A stretch of DNA of 64,000 nt from Pseudoscleropodium purum (lineage: Eukaryota > Streptophyta > Bryopsida > Hypnales > Brachytheciaceae). Within the stretch, counting starts at the first letter, position 1. Every line of letters begins with the position of its first letter. The DNA is taken from assembly GCA_963969395.1 (NCBI GenBank), contig OZ017800.1:558001-622000 (forward strand), read 5' to 3'. Below the pieces are notes generated by a model. The model worked only from the letters and a program-made list of their open reading frames with translations, had not been told where the DNA came from and did no database searches. The translations under genes were made by a program, and so were the position numbers. Shown piece by piece: positions 10,487 to 22,609 of the stretch.

Positions 10487-13400
10487 ATTTCGAGGGCAAG
10501 GGTATCAAAGCTCTTGTCTACAACCATTCAGTAATTTATATAACACAAGTAACTCAAAATCTATCTTGCTAGTTCAAAACTCATCAAAATTTTCTCTTCA
10601 AAAATGACCTTGAATTCTTAGATTTATTAAAACCTTCAAAAATCACCATGATTTGAGGCTATCAAATGTTTTTACCTTCAAGAAGGAGGTATTGTCATGA
10701 AAAAGTATTGATTTTTCAAATCCAAATTAACTTTAAGAGAATTCTCAAAATTATAATGTTTATTGATCAATATTGGTTAATGCAATAGTATATTCAATGA
10801 AATCCATTTAGAGATGTAATTTATAAATCAAAGTTTATACCTTTTTTGTAGGGCTTGGAGATAATTGTCAGATCTTCGTCCCACTTTTCTTCTAAACTTG
10901 GATTCCTTGATCATCTTAGTATTTTATAAGTAAATATACAATCTTACAAAAAAATTAAAATTGTCAAAAAATAATATTTTAATATTTAAGCATGCAATAT
11001 TTTATAATTAGAAGACAAAAGAGCAAGAAGCAAATAAATGTACTTGTATCATTTCATGTTGGTTTGTCTTCTTAAGCATTGTAAACTTCAAAGTTCCATC
11101 TACAATTATAATCCAATCCATAGGATACAATTAATGTAGAATGCAATGTGAAGATGCACTAAAGTAAAATTTTAAGGTGGATCCCTTAAAATGTTTAAAG
11201 TAGCAAAATTTGCTCAATCTGAAAGTTAATAAGACACACTGTAAAGTAAACCATCTATGTTAACAATGCTTTTGCAAAAATGTAGGTTCCAATACAAAAG
11301 TTGGTTTGTAATGGGAAAACTTGAATTCCTTTCAAAAAAATGAAAGTTGTAGGCTTACTAGGAGACTGGATGAAACATGTATGGACTTTCTTTCATTTTA
11401 ATGTTGTATAGGGATTACTATGAATTTTTTAAATTTAAAATTATGAAAAGTATGGAAGTTCATTTGCACACTATTTATGAGTTGTCCTAAAAAGTAAAGG
11501 CTTAAAATATATATATTCTCTAAAATTTAGGCACACAATAGGAAAATAAGAAAAAATCACGAACATAAATTGTTTTATGTTTGTATCTAAGAATTTTTTT
11601 TAAAAGAACTAAAAAATTAGACACAAACTCACCAAAATTTTATTGCAAGTGGTTTATTGTTTCCATTTTGTAAATTGCAAAGGTATTTGTGTATTCTTTT
11701 TGCTATGCAATTATTTTGTATTGCCATCATTTAGTCTTGTAATGAAGGATCACAAAAATATTCAACAGTTTTAGGTAAGTGGCACAATTTCCTTAAGTCT
11801 CTACAAATCATAAGCCACTATTTGTGACGTGGCCTTCATATGGCAATGCATATGGGCAAATGCATCAAGTTGCAAAATAAGAAATACATGTATAGGAGAA
11901 CCACCCACAATTGACCACTTAAGCAATTTTGTCCATATTTTGGAGCACTATATGACATAGTAAATTTTCTATATGTAATTGAAGATAGAAATTATAGGAA
12001 GTGCCAATTTAAAGTTAAAGATTCCTCTACAAGTGTATATTATAGTGTAGATCTTTATGATGTAAAAAGGTTAATTGTGTCATCTTAAAGTTAGAAAATA
12101 GGCATTCCATTGTAATAGCCCTAAAAATATCAAAAAAATTAATATTAGGAATTTTTCAAAATTCAAATTGAAGTAAGAATCTAGACTTGGTAAGCTTAAG
12201 GATAAGCTTTATACTATCATTAGTTGAACTCAAATTCAAATAAGATCATTTTTATTGCTAAATTTACAATAAAGAGAAAAAAAGAAAAGTTGTGAAAACA
12301 CACTACATAGTTATCCATTGCTCAATCCCTGAATTATTCCTTTTTGGATGAATAAGATTAAAAAATATGAAGAGGGAATATCTATCATCATTCATTGAAA
12401 AAGAATTCTAGTCATGCCCTTCAACTTTTTGATTAAAAAGAATTCTTTGATGAAAAAATATTCTTTTTTCTATCCTAGTGGCTTCTTTAAAACATTATAA
12501 ATATTCCAAATTATTTTCTTAGGCATTTTATAATTATCCTTCAAAATTGTGTGGTGATTTGAGGTCCCAAATAACTTGAGATTCCACATATCCAAAGCAA
12601 GGCTATGAATTTCATCCATACTCATTTTCTAATAAGTCCAACTACAAGATCTCTTAGTTAGCTTGCTTAAGCACATTCTTCCAAAAGTTTAGATTGAAAT
12701 TGTTTATTAATTGCAAGATCAATGTGCCTAAACTTCAAAAAGTAATTTTTTGGAGCCCTTCCTAGAGCTATTTTTAAAATTAAAAAAAGATATTCTAGAT
12801 TCTTTTTCAATTTAGACAATGAAATGCAAATCAGGTTGAAATTATAGAAAAAAAACTTAACAAAATAATCTTTCATATTCATCTACAAATAATTACAAAG
12901 TGGAAGGTCAATGTCTAATAACCTTGACAAGAGTATGAGAATTGTCAATTCCAACAATGAAAGTGTTCTAAAAAACATTATGTATCTTATGTTGTTTTAT
13001 TTACAAACTTAATTTTTTTTGTATAATAAACAACCTCATAATTTCTTTTTGCCCTCATTGCCTACTAAATAAAATCCCACATAACTTTTTTTTCATAAGT
13101 TGAAATTGAATGGCTCAAAGATTTTTGTTTGTGTATCAATCTAGCCAACCAAATAAATTGAATTAATCTATTTTTTGAACATATTTTTTATCTACTCAAT
13201 TTATCATTTTAAAATATTAAAATCTTATGACTTTTGCAAGATTTATCATAATGACATGATTGCATTTTTGGAATTGCAACGTCCACAAATGGAGGGGGGG
13301 GGGGTAGGTGCAATAAAAACCCACCTCCAAAACAGCCATACTCCTAAGAACCCTCTTGTAACCCTAAACTCTAAACCCTAAATTGAAAAATTCCTCAAAA

Positions 13401-13582
13401 TGCACCCACAATTGCAAAGTTAAACCTATGGACCCTCAAGTCAAAGTTGTCATATCTCACAAACGGAGAATTTCTTAAGGTTTTTATTTCCACGGTTTGA
13501 ATTGTAGACCTCGAAAATGGGGGAGTAGGTCCAATAAAATCCTAAAAATAAACTATCAAAAACCTTAAGGATACTCTTGTAA

Positions 13583-13612
13583 TCCTAAACCCTAAACCCT
13601 AAAAACCCTAAA
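13583..13612 (-). repeat. Interstitial telomere-like motif (CCCTAAA)n
   Basis: Three to four CCCTAAA heptamers lie in tandem, one with an added base. A related degenerate tract lies about 200 bases upstream, near 13362-13382. The orientation is opposite to the 10466 tract. Confidence 0.6.
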
Positions 13613-15099
13613 TTCTTAAACCCTTAAACTTCAAAATACCTTACCCTAAAGAAACTCAACTCACCCTTAAAAAATCAAACTTGTTATATTTTGCAAAGAC
13701 TGCCTTGTCATTTGTCTTAAATCTACAATTATAGTATAGATGAGTATCCGCTATTTTGAGAGTAGTTGATGTAGTGGTTCAATGAAAGAAACCCAACAAA
13801 TTTCCACTCGTTTCAACATTTTGAGACCTTGGATTTTTGTTAATTCCACTAGTGATTTGAACTTAGTTAAATGTTTGGGGCTTCTATTGAAGTAAGCATG
13901 CGTCATCTGAAGTACATTGCCAATTAATTAAAAAAACACCTAAATTATTCAAAGCTTTGAAAGCCAAATTAAACCTGTGGCTTTGTGGGCAATGTAATGC
14001 ATGCCATGACAAAAAGGGGCAAACTATTCCTTCATCTAGATTGTTACACCACTCTATAGGACTTAAAGAGTCGAAGCTCTATCACAATCAAAGTTGATGA
14101 GCTTCTAAGCAAACAATTTTTTCTCCATGTCAGTTCTAATTGACATAGCATCAATGACCATTTTTGTGAGATTGTTTGCGTCAAAAGAATACTTCACTTG
14201 CTGCAATAATACTAGCAAGGAGACGTATCCTCACCCAATTGCACACTACTTAGCAATGGATGGACAAATAATAGCCATTATTAATAGTGGTGGCCTTGTT
14301 GATTGTCATTGCTAGAAAATTAACCTTTTGCACAAGTTTTTCAGTATTTTCAACAACAATTTTATACATGTAGTACGCCATCATTCAACCACTATTATCA
14401 CACTAATGGACATTGGATAAATCTAGGATATCCAACAACTTATATAGACTTTGATGTCACTCAAAGGCAACCATTGGACGCCCACTCTACAAGACTTGGA
14501 ATAAAGTTGCAAATTGAACCCTTTTCTTGAGTACCTCCATAGTTGTATAGTGGTTGACCTGCTCTAAAATTGAGGATGGTGTACGGGCAACATAGAGTCA
14601 AAGTTTTTTTCAATGCTTACAGTAGATTTACTAGTAGGATTTGAGTGTTTTATAACTACAAAAATATGACTGAGGATGATTGGTGGCTGCTCACACTCCT
14701 CACAGTCATATTTTTGGATTCCACAACATTTGGAAAAAACATGACTGCAAATATGATTGCTAGTCATATTTTGCCTTTGTACTTCATAGGTGTATAATAT
14801 ACAAGCATGGGGAACAACAAAACACTTCTTAGGAAACATATGACAAGAACACTAGTCATATTTGTCAATCATACTTTTGCATATATAACTACATTTAGTC
14901 ACATCCTATAGTCACATTTTTTTTGAAGTTTTTTTTTGGGCAACCTCCTAAAAATTTGGGCAATCTAAAAAAAATGTAAATAAATTATTGCTCAAAATTG
15001 TAAAATCCTAGCCATTGTTTTTTGGAGATCTTGAAATCCTAGCCATCATTTTTTAAGGTTTAAAACCCAAGCTGCTACTTTTTTAGTGTTTTGAAATCT

Positions 15100-15600
15100 T
15101 AACTGCTACTTCATTTGCTTTATCTTTTTTTTTTTTTTTTCTTAACTCTTGTTTCTTCTTCCTTCTTTTGTTTTTTGAAGTTCTAGTTGCTGTGTTTTAG
15201 TTGTTGCTTTCTAACTCTTGTTTCTTCTTCCTTCTTTTGTTTTTTGAAGTTTTCATTGTTGTATTGTTGTGTTTTAGTTGTTGTTGTTTGGTTATTGAGG
15301 TTCTAGTTGTTGTTTTTTAATTGTTACTAATTTGTTGTTGCTTCTTATATCTTAGTTGTTGTTAGTTTGTTGTTGTTTTATAGTTGCTTTATAGTTGTTG
15401 CTAATTTGTTGTTGTTTTTTGGTTGATGTTAGTTTGTTGTTGATTCCTAGTTTTTTTTATCTTTAATTGTTGTTGGTTTGTTGTTGCTTCAAAGTTGTTG
15501 CTAGTTTGTTATTGTTTTTTTGGTTGTTGTCTCTTAATTATTGCTTCAAAATTGTTACTTCAAGGTTGTTGTTTCAAGATTGTTGCCTCAAGTTGGATCT
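15100..15600 (+). repeat. TTG/T-rich low-complexity tract inside the CACTA-like element
   Basis: About 500 bases are built from variants of 'agttgttgctaatttgttgttg' and 'cttcttccttcttttgtttt' with long T runs. Open frames over this tract are compositional and not genes. Confidence 0.7.
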
Positions 15601-15794
15601 TAACTCTTGCTTAATTGTTGCCTTTTAAATATTATTTCCTACTGTTTGATATTTCTTGCCTCTTCTTATCTTTTATTGCATCTTAACTTGTCTTATTCTT
15701 GCTTCTTATTGGTTTTTAGTTTTAGTTTTTGTTACCTCTTGTTATATCTTAGTTTTTACTTCTTACTATCTTTTAGTACTAACTTGAACAAAAA

Positions 15795-16130
15795 AATGAC
15801 TCACTATAGTCATATGCTACATCAACCAAAATATAACTCACTATATTCATATCCCATATCACTCAAAATCTGACTCGCCACTGTCATATTTCATATCACT
15901 CAAAATATGACTTACTATAGTCATATTCCATATCATTTAAAATATGACTCATCGCAGTTATATTCCAAATCACTTAAAATATGACTCAAAATATGACTCA
16001 TTGCAATCATATTCTATATCATTCAAAATATGACTCACTATAGATATTCTATATCACTCAAAATATGACTCATTGCAGTCACATTCCACATCAACCAAAA
16101 TATGACTAAGTTGAGTTACATTCCACATAG
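15795..16130. repeat. Subterminal repeat array of the CACTA-like element
   Basis: About eight or nine units of roughly 30-40 bases contain 'aaaatatgactca' then 'tagtcatatt' or 'gcagtcatatt'-like halves, and 'catatcac' spacers. The paired tgact/agtca halves make each unit a short inverted repeat. Similar units occur at 14660-14900 near the other end. In known CACTA elements such motifs bind the transposase. Confidence 0.6.
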
Positions 16131-16423
16131 GATTTTTTATTTTGCCTAGATAGCTCATGAGAAAGTCAAGCCTCCAAGGATGGTCAACATCTACGCCATG
16201 TTGGCAAAATATGTCTAAAAATAGTTTATTATACTTTCAAATCCATATAATTGCAAATATGACTCATTAGTCATAGGATTGAAAGTCAATGACTCAGCCA
16301 TGACTCAACCCACTCATATCTTGCTCATCTATAGTGATTTTGTTTCAATCAAATTTCTTGATTTTGTAACTTACTGTAGTCATGTTTTGTAGTCATAAAA
16401 CACTCATTTTTCTGTAGTGGTTG

Positions 16424-17311
16424 CGATATAATTTTCACCTTTTTCTTCACACCATACTTTGGCAAGTCTTTTTTTTGTAGTACGTTTTCTATTGTGCTTA
16501 AATAATGTGTTCAATTTTGGAATCATGATGCAAGGCTTTCTATCAAACTCATTGCAGACCTTGTATTTGACTATGTGCAAAACTCCATTAGTAATAAGAA
16601 TTTCTTTCAACCCATAGGAATTCAACAACCCATTCAATTTGAAATTTTTTGTACTTATCGTGCCTTTGTTGTGCTTTGCTTTTGGCAGTTTCAGCTTTGT
16701 TTTTTTGTAGTTGCTTCCTTTTTCTATGGTAGTGAGTTTGTTGTATCCCCTTCCCCTTCACTCGCATCATCAAGTACCTCCTTCAAGCTACAATTATCTA
16801 AACCCTCCAATGAATCAAACAATGCTCTAAGCGGCAACTTGGAGCTAAGGATTAAGTAGTTACCAAATGCAATTGCCAATCCTCATGAGGCATCTGCGTC
16901 TTTAGACACAATGTTATCAATTGGCAATTGAACTGCCGATTAGCATGCTTCACTAGATTCTAGCAATGAATAATTGTCGACACCATCTAACTCAACTTTT
17001 GGAACATTATGGAAGTAACTGTCGAGGGCTACTGAAAGTGACTATCCAAATGCCCATTGATGCATACTACCAAAATACGATTGATATGTTGCCTTCTTTA
17101 CAGACCTCCGCCAAGCATTCTTCCACTACACCGCTACCAATATCAATTTTACATTTTTTTTCAACAACTTTGCAGCCCGGACCTTTGATCCTATCAAAGG
17201 GTCATCCACTTTGTCATTAATATAATCCATTGATTGAAATTTTGAAAGTAGTAGAAGCAAAATGAGTGAGTCCAAAAACATATGAACTAATTGGAAACAA
17301 GCTGAAGGCAC
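16424..17311 (-). pseudogene. Decayed transposon-like reading frame at the outer end of the left arm
   Basis: Broken minus-strand frames include DYINDKVDDPLIGSK, KYKKFQIEWVVEFLWVE and KYKVCNEFDRKPCIMIPKL followed by NTLFKHNRKR. The Cys and His spacing loosely resembles a zinc-finger N-terminus of hAT-like transposases, but I cannot assign it firmly. The frame runs into the CACTA-like end at 16419. In the right arm the same frame continues past that point as AIQCKRYKK, so the left copy looks interrupted. Confidence 0.4.
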
Positions 17312-19588
17312 AAACCAAATTTACATCTTGAAATGCCAATTGGAGGAATTATGCACCAAATTCCATGCACCTTTTGCTTCATTTTGCTTGCTCTTCCAAC
17401 TTTGTAATAAAAGACAATAAAAAAATGTAGTGGGCACAAATGCACACAGATCCTCACAAGTGCAATAGACAAGCATTGATACACCCTAAACCCTCAAACC
17501 ATGGCTGGTGAATAGGCCTTGGGTGTAAGTGCATGAAGTGGTGACCAAGGGAATTGAAGGAGAGCAAAACTTAGCAATCGTCTATAAATAAATGCAGTGA
17601 AGATGGCAAAATCGTTGGCGTACTCACATACTACATCTCCTATTGAGTTGGCACCAAGGTTAGGATTTCTTGGTGATGCTATTGACCCTCATGACGTCCT
17701 TGCCGGCCTAGCTTGGTAATGCTTTGAATAATATTCTCACCCATTGGTGCTACTCTAGTTGTTAGGGTTTCAAATCGGGTGCCCAAGGGGTGATGCTTTC
17801 AAAATAATGGTTCATTATTTACTAAGAGAGGTTCACCAGCAATAATTTTTCAATGCAAAATGGCACTATAGCGCCAAATTTAAGAGCCCTGATTCCAATC
17901 AATCATTAAAGTTTAGTTCATAATAATCGTTTGTCCTCATCCCTTATAATGCCTAGGCATATTGTATGTAGATTTTTTTATATTGAAAATCATAGGCCAA
18001 TTCTTGGTGTTAAAAGGTTAATATGTGTAATATTAATTAGTCAAAGTTACACTATAATACATTGAACCCCTAAAGGACCAAGGTCTTCTTTTTGGTAAAA
18101 TAAACACTTAAAATTGCCATTTCATTGCAAAGTGCAAAATGTTTTAATATTTTAATATTTTAAATATCTAACCATATGACTTTGAACTAAAGTAATAAAA
18201 AATTGTGTGAAAGAAATTATAAATTACAATATATTTGTGTTTCAAATGAAAACAACGGTTTTACATACACCTTACTTGGCTAATATTTTTGGCTTTGAAT
18301 CACTTTAGCTTAAAAGTTTTGCACTATAGTTTTGGGTTTTAATTTTTTTATGTTGAAAAATTGAGTTTAGTATTTGTGAAACACAATTAAAAATTAAACA
18401 AACTCGATTTTCATTCTTAAGAAAATTATGAAATGGAACTAAATACAAAAAAAAATGAAGTAATATATTACTAATTGCTCAAAGATGGAATTGAAACATA
18501 CTAATCCACTAGTTTACTAATAGTGAAATTGTTTTAGCTAATTAACTCAACTATTTCGAACTTTTCTTTTTTTGAATTATAAAAATTGAACTAAAAAATG
18601 AATCCTATAATTTGTTTTAAAGAAGTTGTTCAAATTGCCCTCCAAAACAAGACTCTCCATAACTTTCTCACCACTAGTCCAAATAGGATGAATGAAATCT
18701 TTCCATGTACACAAAAACAATTTCTATACAAAACAATTTCTATAAAAAACAAAGTTTAGAAAAGAACATTTTCAGATTTCATGATATTTTTTGTCCTATC
18801 CAACAAACTCCATTTTGGCCTTAGGGTGATATAACTTTTCCTCACAAGCACCAATTGAAACAAAAAATTATATTCCCCCAAAGCTAATGTATTTTTCTAT
18901 CTTCAAAAAAGTTTCAAAGAATCATACCAAACACTGAGAACATGGGAACCTACCTTAACTTTCATATATCCCTTGTCATTTCCTCCTTTAGGGATTAAAG
19001 GATGCAAGTTGAAATACACCTCTATTGCACTTGTATCCACAATTTCTCTTTCCTATAGTGACTAATTTTGCACCTACACTAGGAGGATAAATTAGTGTAG
19101 CCATTTCTTCTGGAGAACAACAATTCTCATAATATGAGTACACCATAAAAGACTGTACACAATTGGGTACAAACTGCCTATTTCTTCAATTCAAAGAGGA
19201 TGTCAAATCATTTGCTCACTCTATCTCACATCTGGAAACCTTGCTCTTTCTCTCTACATGCAAGGGTTTTACAGCATTTGACCTTTAGTACTGAGACGTC
19301 AAAACAAAATGACAATTTCTGTTTGAGAAGGCATGAATGGGAGATAATAACCAGATGCCTTTGTCTTGTGAAAATTGCGGATGCTCAGACGCTGTACCAC
19401 AACTTAGTTGAACCTGCAACAGAGAAGCAATGAATATTCAAGCATTAGTAAGTGTGACTGACTTGAACTCGGGAGATCAATTCCTGCTGATATCAACAAG
19501 ATATTATATGTGGAGGGAACTTAATTTTTCTTACCTGGATCAAATACACGGAAAACGACTGTTGCATAATCCAGCAATCTTCGAAAAG
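17312..19588. other. AT-rich DNA in the left arm, no gene seen
   Basis: There is no supportable exon. Sequence at 18300-18960 is a diverged member of a dispersed repeat also seen at 47130-47720. The entire stretch is mirrored at 43722-45998. Confidence 0.55.
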
Positions 19589-22500
19589 TTAGGTTTCTCT
19601 CTCCTCGAGAAACTTTTTGGATTGGAAGGCGACTTTCCTCTCCACGATTGATGCGAACACGATATCGGCACCACCCGAAATGGGCTCTGCATTCAACACG
19701 ACTCCGAAGATTGAGAGGACCTTCTCAAAACATATGAACGAGTCAAAGAGGTGAGCAAGTTCACAAAAAAGAGCGTCATCACCAGGGGAAGTCACGCTAA
19801 CTAACTACTGTTGGGCCAGCACCTCAGCACCTCAGATGACAAGGTACAGTACCCAGCGACCTTGTTACGGACATCCTATTGTGCCGTTCGAATAATCTTG
19901 CACGATATGGAGAACATATGTAATTTGGTTTTGCTATTTGATCTTTGCACTATGACTAATTTTGTACCTTTGAGCACGATCATACAACTACTTCACCAAA
20001 ATCTAGTTAAAATATAGAGATATCTATTTTACAAAGTTTGGTTGGTCATACGACATCTCACATTGAGTTCTTCATAGGTCATAGTTAACGAGGTTTCATT
20101 TAACATGAAAGACGTGGGTATGGATGCTTCCTACATCTCTATGCAATCGAATTTTAAAAATTCATCCCCAATGTTTTTCAATCAATTATCAAGTAAAACC
20201 ATGAAAACTAAATGAAAAAATTCACCCAGCCCCATACCTTTTAGCATATCGAATTATAAAATCTGGAATTGACCTCCCTGGGCGTCATCACATACTACTG
20301 GCACTTGGAAATTGAGGAGTAGCACCAAAATATGCAAGAAACTAAGTTGCCGCGTACCAAACTGTTGAACCGTGGAATACATCTGTTTAAACGGGTTTAC
20401 GTTTTAGAGAATTTGCAAAATACCTTGATTGGAAGGCAGCAGCCCCGCTTCGACTGCAGAGATAGGCAGCACCACAAGCTCTTGACCTGGAGTTATTCCA
20501 ACGTGCCTATTTGAGTGCTTGGATTCTTGCGGCCCTGGAATGGCGGAAGCAAGACCAACTTGCCCTCCAACCCGAGCAGCAAAAGCTGACGCTGTTGAAG
20601 CACCAGCGCTCGTAGCTGCTGGTGGCTTATCTTGTTTGGAGGCAGCTTGCAAGGTTTGCATCTGCATGAAAATATGTAAGCAGAGCTCACGCGATAAGAG
20701 CTTGACTTGCAGTGATTTCCAAAGGGTATAAAATCAACGACATGCAATCGATCATCCTTCTACATCTAATGTACCATTCTTTCAAAAGCGCACCAAACAG
20801 AGAGGTAAAGCCTCGTTCACGTACAAATAAGAAGACATGTGGTCGCAGAAAACGACTGACCTGCGTTGGAGAAACTTCACAGGACACGCCAGAAATGGCA
20901 CGACTCACCGGTGTTCGTTGGTTCAAACCAGGTGGGTTTTCAGTTCCTGCAAAATCAATCCACTTCAGATTGCCACAAGCTAGAAATCCTACACCTTGAT
21001 TAGTGCAAAAATCATTCTTATTTGTTACACCTCAGCTTGCTCAATTTAAATTTCCAGTAGTCCAAATAAGAGTGAGCATGAAGATGTGACACTTACATGG
21101 CTCCTATGTAACATTCTTGAGATAACAAGGTTTCAAGCAGCCTCTTTTGAGGTTGATCGAACACTTGCTACCTCAAGAATATCCCTTAGTTTTCTAGTGA
21201 TGGATTATTTAAAGCATGCTATCTCACCCCCAGTTGCTCATGATGTTGGTTCAAATTTTAATGAAGCCTATTGCTTTGACCAGTGCAATCTAAAGTAGCC
21301 TAGACCCTGAAAGACTTTGCTAGTCTTAAAAATGTCACCATTAAAGTAGAAACCTCATAACAAAGTCAGACTCAACCTCTGAATACGTCAATAAAATATG
21401 GTCTTTTGAAGGTTTCAGAGTCCTCAAAAGATATGAAACCGGAAACAACTTCGGCTCACCTTTCTCTGATGATTGTGCAGGATTCGAGACAGTAGGACCA
21501 ACATTCTCCAATACATGACTCGTCAGGGGACCCGGATTCATTATAGAGATGCCGGTCCTCATCTCATGGCGAATAGCTTCCAGCTGTGCCATCGTCTCAC
21601 GCAACTCCTTATGAACCTGTAACAAGCTTCTTCCCACTCAGACCCTCCATTATGTGGAGAAACCCCACAGAAAACCAAAAGATCGAAAAATAGCATTAAA
21701 ACCGCACAAAGCCATGTCCTCTTTCTTCCTTTAATATTATTATCCCATTCCACCTACACAATCTTCAATACTTCATCCATTCCTGCACACGAGTCAAATC
21801 TAAGTAGTCCAACCCCTTCTCCAATATCCTTCATAATCATTTTCGTGCAAAAATTGCTTGACAAGAAGTTACAGTTAACGTCCACGTTTCAAAAGTCACG
21901 TGCAAGTTTATCAAATTCAGTGTTGAAATAAATATCCTCAGAGAAGGAGGGAAGTTTAAGAGATTCTCCATGAAACCCTGATTGTACTGAGACCTACAGG
22001 CGATGGCCTGTTCCGCTTTGATTTCGGCACTCAAGAACGCCAATTCAATGTGCTTCCATAGGATTCCCATGAAACCCGAATCACCATAAACGCTTGTCCT
22101 GTTCAATTCTGATTTCCACACTCAAGCACTTCAATCCAATGTGCTTCGACAGGATTTCCGTGAAACCCTAATTACACTAAACCCTTGCCCTGTTCCGCTT
22201 TGATTCCGACACTCAAACCCTCCAATTCAAAGGGCTTTAATAGCGTACCAAGGAGAGAAAATATGATCAGGGACAAGGAGGAGAAGCACGCACTGTATTG
22301 ATCTCGGATCGCTGCATAATAGGAGCGATGTGGCCGCGCGCGCTTTGAATGTAGCCCACCGCTTTCCCTGTCAACCTTCCTGCCGCTCTTCCGATGATCA
22401 CAATATCCTTCGGCCCTGCATCAGTCCAATTGTCGTCAAAACATCACCAAGAAAGCCTTCAAAATGCACAGCACGCATTTGGGAGTTGGATTCCTAAATG

Positions 22501-22609
22501 CAAAAACGGAAGGAAAAACGAGAAAAAAAAATAATGGAAACCCACCGAAGAGCGCCGCACTTGCCCCGAGAATGAGCGCCACTTCGCCCCATGAGAAGCC
22601 AAACACCAT
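19589..22609 (-). CDS. TATB: Mitochondrial TatB-like translocase subunit, left copy
   Basis: Minus-strand exons are 22609-22546, 22415-22294, 21616-21460, 20946-20861, 20661-20424 and 19686-19589, about 255 aa. The N-terminus MVFGFSWGEVALILG with AALFGGP is the TatA/B short membrane helix, including the acidic residue E9 characteristic of TatB. An amphipathic helix follows (KDIVIIGRAAGRLTGKAVG), then HKELRETMAQLEAIRHEMR and ISIMNPGPLT. This matches the plant mitochondrial TatB family (Arabidopsis At5g43680 type), which with mitochondrially encoded TatC is thought to move folded Rieske Fe-S protein across the inner membrane. The C-terminus is less conserved; the last exon's acceptor is the least certain. 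It is divergent from BAC1, 969 bases apart, and identical to 40701-43721. Confidence 0.8.
21965..22235. repeat. 90-base tandem repeat in a TATB intron (left copy)
   Basis: Units start at 22010, 22100 and 22191 (periods 90 and 91) with 'gttccgctttgattNcg' or a variant. Each unit carries 'cactcaag', 'caatgtgctt' and 'tgaaaccc'. A partial unit precedes them. The mirror copy is at 41075-41345. Confidence 0.65.

Larger units (their letters stand above)
9333..14628. other. AT-rich gene-free region with telomere-like tracts
   Basis: No convincing exon, RNA gene or intact element was found. Notable items are TTTAGGG-type tracts at 10466-10486 and 13583-13612, with a weaker 'accctaaactctaaaccctaaa' at about 13362-13382, and an 11-base G run at 13294-13304. 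Most of the rest is AT-rich sequence of the kind left by old transposons. Confidence 0.6.
14629..16419. mobile_element. Non-autonomous CACTA-like transposon, about 1.8 kb
   Basis: The right end, read on the minus strand from 16419, is CACTACAGAAAAATGAGTG, the hallmark start of CACTA (En/Spm-type) elements. It continues with 'ttttatgactacaaaacatgact'-like sequence. The left end at 14629 reads TACTAGTAGGATTTGAGTG followed by 'ttttataactacaaaaatatgact', so the inner terminal inverted repeat is well conserved and the outermost 12 bases are degenerate. Subterminal arrays of a 'tatgactca..tagtcatat' motif fill both ends, as is typical of CACTA elements. No transposase frame is visible, so it would depend on a partner. 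A 3-base target duplication (ATT left, GTT right) is imperfect. Confidence 0.6.

Noticed and set aside
15795..16130. CRISPR-like array of short spaced repeats
   Set aside because: The units are diverged, spacers are not unique sequences of constant length, and the context is a eukaryotic transposon end.
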